42,380 nucleotides of DNA from an uncultured Bacteroidales bacterium (GTDB lineage Bacteria; Bacteroidota; Bacteroidia; Bacteroidales; Paludibacteraceae): contig CAMJDT010000018.1 in the NCBI GenBank assembly GCA_946404495.1, positions 1-42,380 of the forward strand, written 5' to 3'. A program made the translations under genes and the position numbers. This document shows, one piece after another, positions 22,517 through 30,273 of this stretch (its first letter is position 1; the number at the start of each line of letters is the position of its first letter). The notes under the pieces are model-generated. The model searched no databases and had not been told where the DNA came from. It worked only from the letters and a program-made list of their open reading frames with translations.

Positions 22517-23397
22517 CAGAAATATTTGGTTTCTTGTCCTACAATAGAGGAAAGCAGGTTATTGGCCAGACGGCTGGCGCCGAAGCGGAAGGAGCGGTTG
22601 TTGAGCCAATCCTGTCCGAGAATCTCCTTGACGAGCGTATAGTGCTGTACGGCTTCTTCGGTCGTAGAAACGCCTCCTGCGGGTTTGTAGCAGACTTTTT
22701 GGCCGGTTTTCTCTTTCCAAGCCTTGATGGCGGAGCACATGATGAAGGTAGCTTCGGGGGTGGCGTTGACGCTGATCTTACCCGTTGAGGTCTTGATGAA
22801 GTCGGCTCCTGCGGCCATGGCGAGGATGGATGCTTTCCAGATGTTCTCGGCAGTCTTGAGCAGTCCGGTCTCGAGGATGACCTTGAGGTGCTTGTCGCCG
22901 CAGACAGCTTTGAGTTCGGATATCTCGTCGAAGCACTCCTGGTAGCGTCCCTCGAGGAACTTACCGACTGAGAGGACGATGTCGATCTCGGTGGCGCCGG
23001 CTTTGAGCGCGAGTGCGGTCTCGGCAACCTTGACCTCGATGAAGGTCTGCGAAGCGGGGAATCCGCCGCTGACGCAAGCGATGTTGAACTTAGGATCCTT
23101 GAGCGTGCGGCGTACGTACTCGGCCATAGCGGGATAGACGCAGATAGCGGCTACGTTGGGGATGCCGGGGAAGTCTTTCTCGAAGTTATTGACGGCGTTA
23201 GCCATACCTTCCACCTTGGCGATGGTATCGTCTCCGCTCAGCGTAGTGAGGTCGATTTGGCTGAGGCATTGCATCCAGACGTCGCGATTGTTGTTTTCGT
23301 CGAAGTGCTTGGCTTCGATGTCCGAAACTTGAGCCTTGACTTGCTCATCATTCAGCGCAAAGGGGTACTGCGCAAAGAGTTCTTGAAATTTATCCAT
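22516..23397 (-). CDS. deoC: Deoxyribose-phosphate aldolase
   Basis: A 293-residue class I aldolase that cleaves 2-deoxyribose 5-phosphate to acetaldehyde and glyceraldehyde 3-phosphate in deoxynucleoside breakdown. The Schiff-base lysine lies in GADFIKTSTGK. Other family segments are VSGGFPASQTFIEVKVAE, GATEIDIVLSVGKFLEG, KVILETGLL and CYKPAGGVSTTEEA. It is longer than the E. coli enzyme at the N-terminus, as is common in Bacteroidota. Its stop overlaps the next start (TGATG), so it is translationally coupled to the flavoprotein. It sits among pyrimidine-related genes (PyrE-like upstream, preA further away). Confidence 0.95.
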   Translation of the reverse strand: MDKFQELFAQYPFALNDEQVKAQVSDIEAKHFDENNNRDVWMQCLSQIDLTTLSGDDTIAKVEGMANAVNNFEKDFPGIPNVAAICVYPAMAEYVRRTLKDPKFNIACVSGGFPASQTFIEVKVAETALALKAGATEIDIVLSVGKFLEGRYQECFDEISELKAVCGDKHLKVILETGLLKTAENIWKASILAMAAGADFIKTSTGKISVNATPEATFIMCSAIKAWKEKTGQKVCYKPAGGVSTTEEAVQHYTLVKEILGQDWLNNRSFRFGASRLANNLLSSIVGQETKYF

Positions 23398-23401
23398 AAT
23401 A

Positions 23402-23458
23402 CTATTTACGATTGGACGATTTACGATTTACGATTAGACGATTTACAATTTACGATTA
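23402..23458 (-). repeat. Stop-rich heptamer array at the psd/deoC junction
   Basis: Read leftward, units such as TAAATCG, TAAATTG and TAATCG repeat with period 7 (with some 6- and 8-nt steps) from the psd stop TAA (23458-23456) to 5 nt before the deoC ATG. Most units carry TAA. The sequence is unrelated to the AATTGA arrays. Confidence 0.8.
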
Positions 23459-24127
23459 GTCGCTGAGGCGACCGATGATGGTCTCGTTGCCGCGTACGGC
23501 TTCGCCGACGGCTACAAACATCTCGGTATCAAGCGGCAGGTACATATCCACGCGGGAGCCGAGTTTGATGAAGCCGAGGTGGTGGTTTCGTTTGGAGAGT
23601 TGGCCGGCCTTGGCGTAGGTAACGATACGGCGGGCCATGGCTCCTGCTACCTGACGGAGGGCTATCTGCACCTTAGAGGGTGTCTCAATGACGACGAGGG
23701 ATCGTTCGTTCTCGGTGCTGGATTTGGGCAGCCAGGCTCCGAGGTGACGTCCTTTCTGGTGTTCGCTGACGAGAACGGTTCCTTCGATCGGATACCAGTT
23801 GGCGTGCACGTTGAAGGGCGACATGAAGATGCTGACCTGCAGGCGTTTCTCGTGGAAGTACTCGTTTTCCTCAACGGGTTCGACAACGACGACGCGTCCG
23901 TCTGCGGGTGCGATGAGGAAATTGGGGTCATCGACTTCGAGTACGCGCACGGGGTTGCGGAAGAAATAGGTGACAAACACCAGCAGCAAGGCCGTCAGGA
24001 TGAGCGGGATGGCAAATACCCAATGCGGCTGTACGAACAGGTAGATGGGGACGTTAATAACGAAGATTAACAGGGTGATGAGCACGATGGCGTTGCGCCC
24101 TTCGCGATGTATACGGGTTCTTTTCAT
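23456..24127 (-). CDS. psd: Phosphatidylserine decarboxylase (proenzyme)
   Basis: A 223-residue protein of the short PSD class. Two hydrophobic helices are at about residues 13-32 and 36-56, followed by the catalytic domain (FRNPVR, APADGRVVVVEPV, FMSPFNVHANWYPIEG, GAMARRIVTYA). The self-cleavage site is LGS, with Gly190-Ser191 in FIKLGSRVDMYLP; Ser becomes the pyruvoyl group. It makes phosphatidylethanolamine from phosphatidylserine at the inner membrane. No phosphatidylserine synthase gene is present in this window, although pssA often accompanies psd in this phylum. The ATG at 24127 overlaps the stop of the SRPBCC gene by 4 nt (ATGA). Confidence 0.92.
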   Translation of the reverse strand: MKRTRIHREGRNAIVLITLLIFVINVPIYLFVQPHWVFAIPLILTALLLVFVTYFFRNPVRVLEVDDPNFLIAPADGRVVVVEPVEENEYFHEKRLQVSIFMSPFNVHANWYPIEGTVLVSEHQKGRHLGAWLPKSSTENERSLVVIETPSKVQIALRQVAGAMARRIVTYAKAGQLSKRNHHLGFIKLGSRVDMYLPLDTEMFVAVGEAVRGNETIIGRLSD

Positions 24128-24555
24128 TTCCAATTCGAATAGGGGAATTTGGTTAGCATTTCAGCGGCTTGGTCGAGGCCGGTCTGGAGTTTCTTCTCCA
24201 GCATCATGCGGAACATGAAGGGGATATCAGCTTTGAGCGTGAGACGGATGCGCGTGTCGAGTTCGGACACCTGCTTGAGTTGGATCCAGAAATTGAGCTG
24301 TATAGGCAGGTTGTCGAAGCCGAACTTGAGGGTGTCATCTTCGATGCGGTCGACGATTCGGATGGTAAATTTCTGTCCGAGTCCGTCCACCTTCATGCGG
24401 ATGGCATCTTCGGATATCTCTAATTCCTGCACCTTATCCTTGGGGATCAGGTCTTTGACGCGCTCCAGGTTGCTGAGATTGCCCAACACGGAGTAGACCG
24501 TGTGGGCGTCGCACGGGATGGAGCAAACTTTACTTTCGTATTTCTGTTCAGACAT
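24124..24555 (-). CDS. SRPBCC (START-like) superfamily protein
   Basis: The 143-residue protein has the outline of the Bet v1/polyketide-cyclase fold: an opening strand KYESKVCSIPCDAHTVYSVLGNL, a middle series of strands (IRMKVDGLGQKFTIRIVDR, LKFGFDNLPIQLNFWIQLK, TRIRLTLKADIPFMF), and a long C-terminal helix (MMLEKKLQTGLDQAAEMLTKF). These proteins bind hydrophobic ligands or lipids. The specific role is unknown; its place directly before psd with a 4-nt overlap suggests a link to lipid handling. It is separated from the PyrE-like gene by a seven-unit heptamer array. Confidence 0.85.
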   Translation of the reverse strand: MSEQKYESKVCSIPCDAHTVYSVLGNLSNLERVKDLIPKDKVQELEISEDAIRMKVDGLGQKFTIRIVDRIEDDTLKFGFDNLPIQLNFWIQLKQVSELDTRIRLTLKADIPFMFRMMLEKKLQTGLDQAAEMLTKFPYSNWK

Positions 24556-24559
24556 AAAT

Positions 24560-24608
24560 TGTCAGTTGTCAGTATTCAGTATTCAGTTATCAGTTTTCAG
24601 TATTCAGT
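24560..24608 (-). repeat. Heptamer array at the pyrE-like/SRPBCC junction, seven units
   Basis: Read leftward the units are ACTGAAT, ACTGAAA, ACTGATA, ACTGAAT, ACTGAAT, ACTGACA and ACTGACA, each with TGA. The first unit contains the pyrE-like stop codon (24606-24604), and the array ends 4 nt before the next ATG. Confidence 0.9.
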
Positions 24609-25242
24609 TTTCTATTCTCCACTTATTGGGGTTCTTGTGCCATTCGCGGAGGGTGAAGAGTTGTTCATCGTTCCACATCTCCAGTTTCTCTGCCTCCTCG
24701 AGCACGGTATTAAAGTCTGTGAGCGAGACGAGCGGGATGTCGGCGTTATGGAAGCGCTTCACGCCGGAGGGGAGTTGGTAGTTGAAGATCGTGACGACTC
24801 CCTGCACGCGGCAACCGTTGTTGCGCAACGCTTCGGCTACTTTCATGGCATGAATGCCGGCGGATACCTGGTTCTCGATGACGATGACGCTCTGTCGGGG
24901 TGCAAGTTCGCCTTCGATCTGGTTCTCCAGGCCGTGGTCCTTGGGCTTGGGATAGACGTATACGAAGGGCATCCCTAATTGCTCGGCCACGAGGACGGCG
25001 TGCGTGATGGCATTGACAGCGACACCTGCAATCACGTCTCTATCGGGGAAATGCATTGCCACCTGATGCGCCAACTCGAGGCGTACGAAATTGCGTGCTG
25101 CGGCGTAGGAGAGGATCCTACGGTCATCAAAATATATCGGCGCCTGCCATCCGTTGGCCCAGGTGAAGGGATTATAGGTCTGCACCCGAAAGGCCTTCAT
25201 CTGCAGCAGTTTGCGCGCCATGATATGCTCCATCGATTCCAT
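24604..25242 (-). CDS. PyrE-like orotate phosphoribosyltransferase with altered PRPP site
   Basis: ATG at 25242 gives 212 residues, the normal PyrE length; an upstream extension to 25320 would overlap the promoter. The fold and most motifs fit orotate phosphoribosyltransferase: NPFTWANGWQAPIYFDDRR, PKPKDHGLEN (mobile loop lysine and histidine) and the C-terminal LREWHKNPNKW. But the PRPP motif, normally VVVEDLISTGGS, reads VIENQVSAGIHA (about residues 121-132): the second acidic residue is Asn124 and the TGG is lost. The loop arginine (R in RSKPKDHG) is Tyr. Either this is a divergent paralogue with another job, or a weak enzyme. It heads the operon and has an extended-box promoter. Confidence 0.8.
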   Translation of the reverse strand: MESMEHIMARKLLQMKAFRVQTYNPFTWANGWQAPIYFDDRRILSYAAARNFVRLELAHQVAMHFPDRDVIAGVAVNAITHAVLVAEQLGMPFVYVYPKPKDHGLENQIEGELAPRQSVIVIENQVSAGIHAMKVAEALRNNGCRVQGVVTIFNYQLPSGVKRFHNADIPLVSLTDFNTVLEEAEKLEMWNDEQLFTLREWHKNPNKWRIEN

Positions 25243-25270
25243 TGTTTTGTGTTTTTCAATAAATTTGGCG

Positions 25271-25302
25271 CAAAAGTACAAAAAAAAAATGACATGTGCA
25301 AG
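25271..25302 (-). promoter_or_regulatory. Promoter for the pyrE-like operon
   Basis: On the minus strand CTTG (25302-25299) with the extension TTGCACATGTCA, 20 nt, then TACTTTTG (25278-25271). It shares the CACATGTCA extension with the face-to-face pair at 4917-4989. Confidence 0.75.
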
Positions 25303-25338
25303 AAAAAACGCATAATTCATTGCAAAACGTTGATTTTA

Positions 25339-25370
25339 TTTGCATATGTCAGAAAAAAATCGTAACTTTG
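25339..25370 (+). promoter_or_regulatory. Promoter for the phosphatase/alarmone operon
   Basis: TTTG (25339-25342), 20 nt, TAACTTTG (25363-25370), with the extended TTTGCATATGTCA box. It is back-to-back with the pyrE-like promoter, 36 nt apart. Confidence 0.8.
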
Positions 25371-25400
25371 CAGGCCGAATCAGGTCAACGAGTAAACGAT

Positions 25401-27449
25401 ATGAAGAAAGCAGATGCGATAACACAGAAAAATAGACGTGCCGGTTGGTGGATTATCTTAGTAGCCGCTATAGTATTAGAGGCTATCTCGTGTGTGCAGT
25501 ATCTCACGAGTCGCCACGCTATCCGCATGGAGGCGGAGCGTAGGGCGAAGACGGAGTTACGCCGTGCGGAGTTGGAGATATCGCTGCACACGATCGAGTT
25601 GGAGACGGCTGCGAAGACCTTGGCGCTATTGGCGGAGAAGCATGTGGATTGTCCGGATTCGATCTATGCGGCTACGCGTCTGGCCGTGAGTTCGCTCAGG
25701 ACGCATACCAGCATGGCCGTAGCCTACGTGCCGGATTATTTTCCGAAGTACGGCAAGTACTTTGAGGTATGCAGCAGCCGTATCACGGAGGATAGCGTTT
25801 ATACGCGTCAAATCGGTAGTGCGGAGCATGACTATACGGAGATGGAGTGGTTTCAGAACGGACTAACGATCGATAGTTGCTGGTGGGGTGAACCGTATCT
25901 GGATGACTCGGGATCGCGGGCCTATGTGGTGAGCTGTTCGTACCCTGTGCGCGATAGGAACGGCAAGGTGGTAGCCGTCGTGTGTGCGGATTTGTCGCTG
26001 GATGAATTAAAGAACCTGTCGGACTACTTGCAGGTCTATCCCAACAGTTACTATACCATCTCATCGAGTACCGGGATGGATATCGTTCCGATACCGGATA
26101 CGGTGCCCGGACGTAAGTATAATATCTTTGAAGAGGAGATCGATGCGACGGGTTGGCATATCACGATTATTATTCCGGAGGATGTGCTTTTTGCCGATCT
26201 GAACCGTATCGGAAGGATTGTAGGAATCATGATGATCATCGGTTTGCTGCTGCTGTTGTTTATCGTGTGGCACGCCGGTAAGAGCAGTAAGGAGTTGGTT
26301 GAGACGACGGCCAAGAACCAGCGTCTGGAGAACGAATTGCAGGTTGCAAGCATGATACAGGATGCGATGTTGCCGAAGGTGTTCCCACCATTCCACGATC
26401 ATCTGGATGTGAATATATACGGTTTGGTGGATCCCGCGAAGGAGATAGGAGGTGATCTATATGACTTCTATATCCGGCACAACAAACTGTTCTTCTGCGT
26501 AGGCGACGTGAGCGGCAAAGGCGTGCCGGCGGCGCTGGTGATGGCGATGACGCGGTCGCTCTTCCGTAGCAGTACGGCGCACGAGGAGCAACCCGAATAT
26601 GTGATGGCCAAGATGAACAGGGCGTTTGTGGACCAGAACTCACAGAATATGTTTATGACGCTGTTCTTGGGAGTGTTGGACTGCAAGACGGGTGAGCTGG
26701 AGTATTGCAACGCGGGTCATAACGCGCCGATGATACGGACGAAAGGTGAATGGAAGATGATAGAGGTGCTGCCGAATCTGCCGTTGGGCATCGTGCCGGA
26801 TTTCGAGTATCAGGCGCAACGCACGCATATGGATTACAACGATATGCTGTTCCTCTACACCGACGGTCTGACCGAGGCGGAGAATACGGAGCACGAGCAG
26901 TTTGGCGAGCAGCGGATGCAGGACGGTCTGTCGGATATAGGTGACCGCTTAGCGGGACCCAGGGAGATTGTGGCGGAGATGAAGAGGAGAGTGGAGACCT
27001 TTGTAGATGGTGCGGAGCAGAGCGACGATCTGACGATGCTCTGCGTACGGTACCAGACGCCGGCGCTCATTATGCGAAACGACATCCAGCAGATACCGAC
27101 CTTGGCCGAATGGATTGAGGGATTGGGCATACCGGATGAACTGAATATGCCGATCAATTTGGCCCTGGAGGAGATCGTGAGCAATGTGATGCTCTATGCC
27201 TATCCCGGTACGCACGGGCAAGTGATTGTGGAATACATCAAGGTGAATGACGAGCGGATTCTCTTCACCATATCGGATACGGGTATTGCGTTTGATCCGA
27301 CCAAGAAGGAGGAAGTGGACACGACGCTGAGTGCCGAGGAGCGTCCGATAGGCGGATTGGGCATTCATTTGGTGCGCCAACTGATGGATGAGGTGCGCTA
27401 CGAACGCATCGATGACAAAAACGTATTGACATTAATCAAGAATATATGA
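25401..27449 (+). CDS. Membrane sensor with SpoIIE-type PP2C phosphatase and RsbW-like ATPase domains
   Basis: ATG at 25401 follows the promoter and gives 682 residues. Membrane helices at about 14-33 and 272-291 flank an extracytoplasmic Cache-like sensor domain. A coiled linker leads to the PP2C/SpoIIE domain (about 320-550) with metal-binding aspartates in GGDLYDFY, GDVSGKGVPAALVMA, LFLYTDGLTEAE and QSDDLTMLC. A C-terminal histidine kinase-type ATPase domain (about 570-682, LALEEIVSNVMLYAYP and SDTGIAFDP, then GGLGIHL) resembles anti-sigma kinases such as RsbW. It thus carries both the phosphatase and the kinase of a partner switch. Its stop overlaps the STAS gene start (ATGA), which strongly suggests the STAS protein is its substrate. 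Confidence 0.92.
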   Translation: MKKADAITQKNRRAGWWIILVAAIVLEAISCVQYLTSRHAIRMEAERRAKTELRRAELEISLHTIELETAAKTLALLAEKHVDCPDSIYAATRLAVSSLRTHTSMAVAYVPDYFPKYGKYFEVCSSRITEDSVYTRQIGSAEHDYTEMEWFQNGLTIDSCWWGEPYLDDSGSRAYVVSCSYPVRDRNGKVVAVVCADLSLDELKNLSDYLQVYPNSYYTISSSTGMDIVPIPDTVPGRKYNIFEEEIDATGWHITIIIPEDVLFADLNRIGRIVGIMMIIGLLLLLFIVWHAGKSSKELVETTAKNQRLENELQVASMIQDAMLPKVFPPFHDHLDVNIYGLVDPAKEIGGDLYDFYIRHNKLFFCVGDVSGKGVPAALVMAMTRSLFRSSTAHEEQPEYVMAKMNRAFVDQNSQNMFMTLFLGVLDCKTGELEYCNAGHNAPMIRTKGEWKMIEVLPNLPLGIVPDFEYQAQRTHMDYNDMLFLYTDGLTEAENTEHEQFGEQRMQDGLSDIGDRLAGPREIVAEMKRRVETFVDGAEQSDDLTMLCVRYQTPALIMRNDIQQIPTLAEWIEGLGIPDELNMPINLALEEIVSNVMLYAYPGTHGQVIVEYIKVNDERILFTISDTGIAFDPTKKEEVDTTLSAEERPIGGLGIHLVRQLMDEVRYERIDDKNVLTLIKNI

Positions 27450-27748
27450 AAACGGAAATTGTAGAATCAGGCAATCAGGTGATTGCCAAGTTCATCGGTC
27501 GTTTGGATACGGCGGCTGCCGTACAGACTTCCGAGGACGTGAAACCGCTGCTGGAGGCTGAGCAGAAGGAGATTGTATTGGATTGTACCGAGTTGGAGTA
27601 TATCTCCTCGTCGGGTCTGAGAATCTTCCTCGCCATCCGCAAGGAAGCTGCTACGCACGGCAGTAAGGTGGTGGTGAGCAATATCAATGCCGACATCCGT
27701 CAGGTGTTTATGATGACGGGTTTTGTGTCGCTGTTTGAGATTCGATAA
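27446..27748 (+). CDS. STAS domain anti-sigma factor antagonist-like protein
   Basis: The 100-residue protein is one STAS domain like SpoIIAA/RsbV: MKTEIVESGNQVIAKFIGRLD, KEIVLDCTELEYISSSGLRIFLAIRKEA and KVVVSNINADIRQVFMMTGF. The phosphorylatable serine is expected at Ser55 or 56 in ISSSGLR. In known systems the kinase phosphorylates it, the PP2C phosphatase removes the phosphate, and the free form binds the kinase or another partner. Its gene overlaps the sensor gene by 4 nt. In Bacteroidota the outputs of such switches are poorly known; here the next gene is an alarmone synthetase. Confidence 0.93.
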   Translation: MKTEIVESGNQVIAKFIGRLDTAAAVQTSEDVKPLLEAEQKEIVLDCTELEYISSSGLRIFLAIRKEAATHGSKVVVSNINADIRQVFMMTGFVSLFEIR

Positions 27749-27766
27749 CGGTGAGCGGTTAGCGGA
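27746..27766 (+). repeat. Short heptamer run at the STAS/synthetase junction
   Basis: TAACGGT, GAGCGGT and TAGCGGA fill the 19-nt gap from the STAS stop TAA to the next ATG at 27768. Across the units TAA, TGA and TAG all occur, closing the three frames. Confidence 0.55.
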
Positions 27767-27767
27767 T

Positions 27768-28811
27768 ATGGATTTGCATTCGGAACTCATATTGGAGGAA
27801 TACCGGGCAGCCTTGCCGGAGTTTGAGAAGATGCGCGCGGAGGTGTTGCATGTTCTCAAGGACACTTTGGACAGGAGCGGCCTGATTGTCACGAGCATCG
27901 AGGCACGAATCAAAACGGAGCAGAGTCTGAGCGGTAAGTTGGCCCTCAAGGGCGCGAAATACAACACGCTCAGCGATATCACGGACATCCTCGGGGCGCG
28001 TGTGGTGACCTTCTATACCGATGATGTGGACCGTATTGCGGCGATGGCGGAGCAGATGTTTGACATCGACTGGAAGAACTCGGTGGATAAGCGGATGCTG
28101 CATCAGTTGGACAGTTTCGGCTACAACTCGCTGCACTATATCTGCCGGCTCGAGGGGCATATATATCCCTTTGAGTTGCAACTGCGCACGACCTTGCAGC
28201 ATGCTTGGGCATCCATTAACCACGATATCGGCTATAAGACCGGCGTGGAGATTCCGCGTGAGTACCTGAGGCGAATCAACAGGCTATCGGGTCTGTTGGA
28301 GTTGGCGGACGATGAGTTCAGCCGTATCCGTACGGAGATAACGGACTACAGACGGCGTGTACAGCAGTTGGTGCAGAACGGCAAGTTGGACGATGTGCTG
28401 CTGGACGGCGATACGTTCACCAGCTACCTGCAGTCGCGTCCCTTCGACCGCCTCAACCGCCGTATTGCCGCCATCAATCAGGCTGAGATACAGGAGGCGC
28501 CGCTTATTCGCTATCTGCGCGTCTTTAAGATGTTCAACTGCAACACCTTGGGCGACGTGGACCGAATCGTCAAGAAATACGAGGATGACGCCTACCGCCT
28601 GGCGCGACACCAGTTGGGTAATACCGATTTGGATATCATCTCGTCGGCCGTGGGAGTGCAGAATATATGCACCGTGTATGTGCTGGTCAACGGCGGAGGC
28701 AAACTCGGATTAGTCACTCTGTTTGACACGCTCAACGGCCATAACAGCCAGAACGAAGCCATCGCGGAGATGACCTACGAGCAGGCGAGGAAGGTGATAG
28801 TGGATAATTGA
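27768..28811 (+). CDS. Small alarmone synthetase with RelA/SpoT domain
   Basis: ATG at 27768 (MDLHSELILEEYRAALPEFE) is preferred to a TTG upstream; length is 347. The (p)ppGpp synthetase domain (about residues 20-160) shows KYNTLSDITDILGARVVTFY with Asp73, SFGYNSLHYICRL, and YPFELQLRTTLQHAWASINHDIGYK with Glu136, all the key positions. It makes (p)ppGpp from ATP and GTP/GDP. The C-terminal 180 residues are helical and not an HD, TGS or ACT domain, so it is a small alarmone synthetase rather than a long Rel. The last codons and stop (TGA 28809-28811) lie in a heptamer array unit. It follows the STAS gene by 19 nt, and a gene for an alarmone hydrolase follows two genes later. Confidence 0.92.
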   Translation: MDLHSELILEEYRAALPEFEKMRAEVLHVLKDTLDRSGLIVTSIEARIKTEQSLSGKLALKGAKYNTLSDITDILGARVVTFYTDDVDRIAAMAEQMFDIDWKNSVDKRMLHQLDSFGYNSLHYICRLEGHIYPFELQLRTTLQHAWASINHDIGYKTGVEIPREYLRRINRLSGLLELADDEFSRIRTEITDYRRRVQQLVQNGKLDDVLLDGDTFTSYLQSRPFDRLNRRIAAINQAEIQEAPLIRYLRVFKMFNCNTLGDVDRIVKKYEDDAYRLARHQLGNTDLDIISSAVGVQNICTVYVLVNGGGKLGLVTLFDTLNGHNSQNEAIAEMTYEQARKVIVDN

Positions 28812-28856
28812 CAATTCTTATCCTTACGGAACGATTATTTGATAATTGATAATTGA
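28805..28856 (+). repeat. Split heptamer array at the synthetase/kinase junction
   Basis: One unit TAATTGA (28805-28811) carries the synthetase stop. After a 30-nt gap, two more units (28843-28856) lead directly into the kinase start, whose ATG overlaps the last unit (TTGATGG). Confidence 0.75.
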
Positions 28857-29698
28857 TGGAAACGATAAAGATTGATTTGAATGACTACGAGCGCACGGGC
28901 GAAGGAGCCAACGGTGCGAGTTATAACCATAAGACGGACAGCAACATCATGATGAAGCTGTATTTCCGTAATTTTGAGGCCGCCAAGTTGGAGTTGGAGG
29001 TAGCGCGCAAGGTGTATGAGGCCGGTATCCCGACGCCCGAACCCGGAGACCTGGTGACCGATGGCACATCTATGGGAATCCGTTTTCGCCGCATTGCGGG
29101 CAAGAAATCCTACTCACGTGCCTGCGGTGACGACCCCGAGCATACCGAGGAGTATGCCCGCGAGTTTGCGCAGTTGTGCAAGCGGCTGCACGCGACGCAC
29201 GTGGATACGACGCAGTTTGAGAACGTAAAGGATCGCCTCTATAAGATGCTGGAGGAGAATCCCTTCTTTACCGAAGCGGAGAAACAGAAACTGCACGATT
29301 TTATCGCAGCGCAGCCGGATACCGACACGGCCATTCACGGCGACTTGCAGTTCTCGAACGGTATATTTGTGGAGGAGAACGGTGTGCGTACGCCCTATTT
29401 CATCGACTTGGGCGACTTCTGCTACGGTTTCCCGCTGTTTGACGTTGGAATGGTCTATCTCTGCTGCTGCCTCAATGACGAGAGTTGGACAATGCTGCAG
29501 TACCATATGTCCAATGCCGTAGCCCGCCGATTCTGGGATGCCTTCTCGCGTGAGTATTTCGGCGAGGATGCCGACCCCAAGGAGGTGGAACAGATGATCC
29601 TGCCCTATGCCGGACTGAAGACCCTGATCATCGAGCGCGATACGCATCGTCCGATGCCGGAGTTTCGCGCTGTACTGAACCAAACGATATTGAAATAA
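28856..29698 (+). CDS. Aminoglycoside phosphotransferase-fold kinase-like protein
   Basis: The 280-residue protein has a small-molecule kinase fold: a Gly-rich start ERTGEGANGASY (residues 12-23), Lys34 in MMKLYF as the probable ATP lysine, the catalytic loop IHGDLQFSN (160-168) and the metal-binding D184 or the following Asp in FIDLGDF. This matches the TIGR02172 phosphotransferase-like group found in Bacteroidota and Fibrobacter as far as I recall; the substrate is not known. Start is ATG 28856, overlapping the array. Its stop overlaps the next ATG (TAATG). Being between the (p)ppGpp synthetase and hydrolase suggests a role in nucleotide or stress metabolism, but this is inference. Confidence 0.85.
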   Translation: METIKIDLNDYERTGEGANGASYNHKTDSNIMMKLYFRNFEAAKLELEVARKVYEAGIPTPEPGDLVTDGTSMGIRFRRIAGKKSYSRACGDDPEHTEEYAREFAQLCKRLHATHVDTTQFENVKDRLYKMLEENPFFTEAEKQKLHDFIAAQPDTDTAIHGDLQFSNGIFVEENGVRTPYFIDLGDFCYGFPLFDVGMVYLCCCLNDESWTMLQYHMSNAVARRFWDAFSREYFGEDADPKEVEQMILPYAGLKTLIIERDTHRPMPEFRAVLNQTILK

Positions 29699-30273
29699 TG
29701 GCCAATAAATATATCGATAGCGAACTGCTGGACCGGGCAATTGTGTTTGCCGTCAAGGCGCATCGCAACACGGAGCGTCGCGGCAAGGGTTTTCCCTATA
29801 TCGTGCATCCGATGGAGGCCGTGGAGATCGTGGCGACGATCACGCCGGATCAGGAACTGCTGGCTGCGGCGGCATTGCACGACACGGTAGAGGATACCGA
29901 TGTGACGGTGGAGGATATACGCCGCGAGTTTGGCGACCGTGTAGCCGAGTTGGTGCACTCCGAGAGCGACCAATACACCGAAGGTGTTAGTGAGGAGGAT
30001 AGCTGGCACGACCGCAAGCAGGCGGCTATCGACCGTCTGGCGGCGGCTTCGCACGATGCCAAGATCGTTGCGATGGGGGATAAGTTGAGCAATATGCGGG
30101 CTATCTGGCGCGACTATCAGCAGAAAGGGGATGCCCTTTGGCAGATCTTCCACGTCAAGGACAAAGCCTCTCACGCGTGGCATTATCGCGGTCTGGCGGC
30201 GTCGCTGAGCGAACTGAAGGATACCTTTGCGTATCAGGAGTTTGTGAGACTCATGGATGAGGTGTTTGAATGA
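29698..30273 (+). CDS. HD-domain protein, small (p)ppGpp hydrolase (MESH1/SpoT-HD type)
   Basis: The 191-residue HD-family protein resembles the hydrolase domain of SpoT/Rel. It has AVKAHRNTERRGKGFPYIVHPMEAVEIV at residues 18-45, the HD pair H61-D62 in AALHDTVEDTDV, and GDKLSNMRAIWRDY near 127-140, matching the usual KLADRLHNMR segment in shape. Such proteins remove pyrophosphate from (p)ppGpp or related alarmones using a Mn ion. It overlaps the kinase stop by 1 nt and the phosphatase start by 4 nt, so the three are one unit. Together with the synthetase upstream it could set the alarmone level locally. Confidence 0.88.
   Translation: MANKYIDSELLDRAIVFAVKAHRNTERRGKGFPYIVHPMEAVEIVATITPDQELLAAAALHDTVEDTDVTVEDIRREFGDRVAELVHSESDQYTEGVSEEDSWHDRKQAAIDRLAAASHDAKIVAMGDKLSNMRAIWRDYQQKGDALWQIFHVKDKASHAWHYRGLAASLSELKDTFAYQEFVRLMDEVFE

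Noticed and set aside
21596..22642. A Gly-rich open frame opposite the flavoprotein linker and deoC end
   Set aside because: The glycine richness mirrors the Ala/Ser/Gln repeat on the other strand; no domain or promoter is visible.
25243..25320. N-terminal extension of the PyrE-like protein (hydrophobic MNYAFFLAHVIFFLYF)
   Set aside because: It overlaps the -7 promoter box at 25271-25278, so it would not be transcribed, and PyrE proteins normally start near the chosen ATG.
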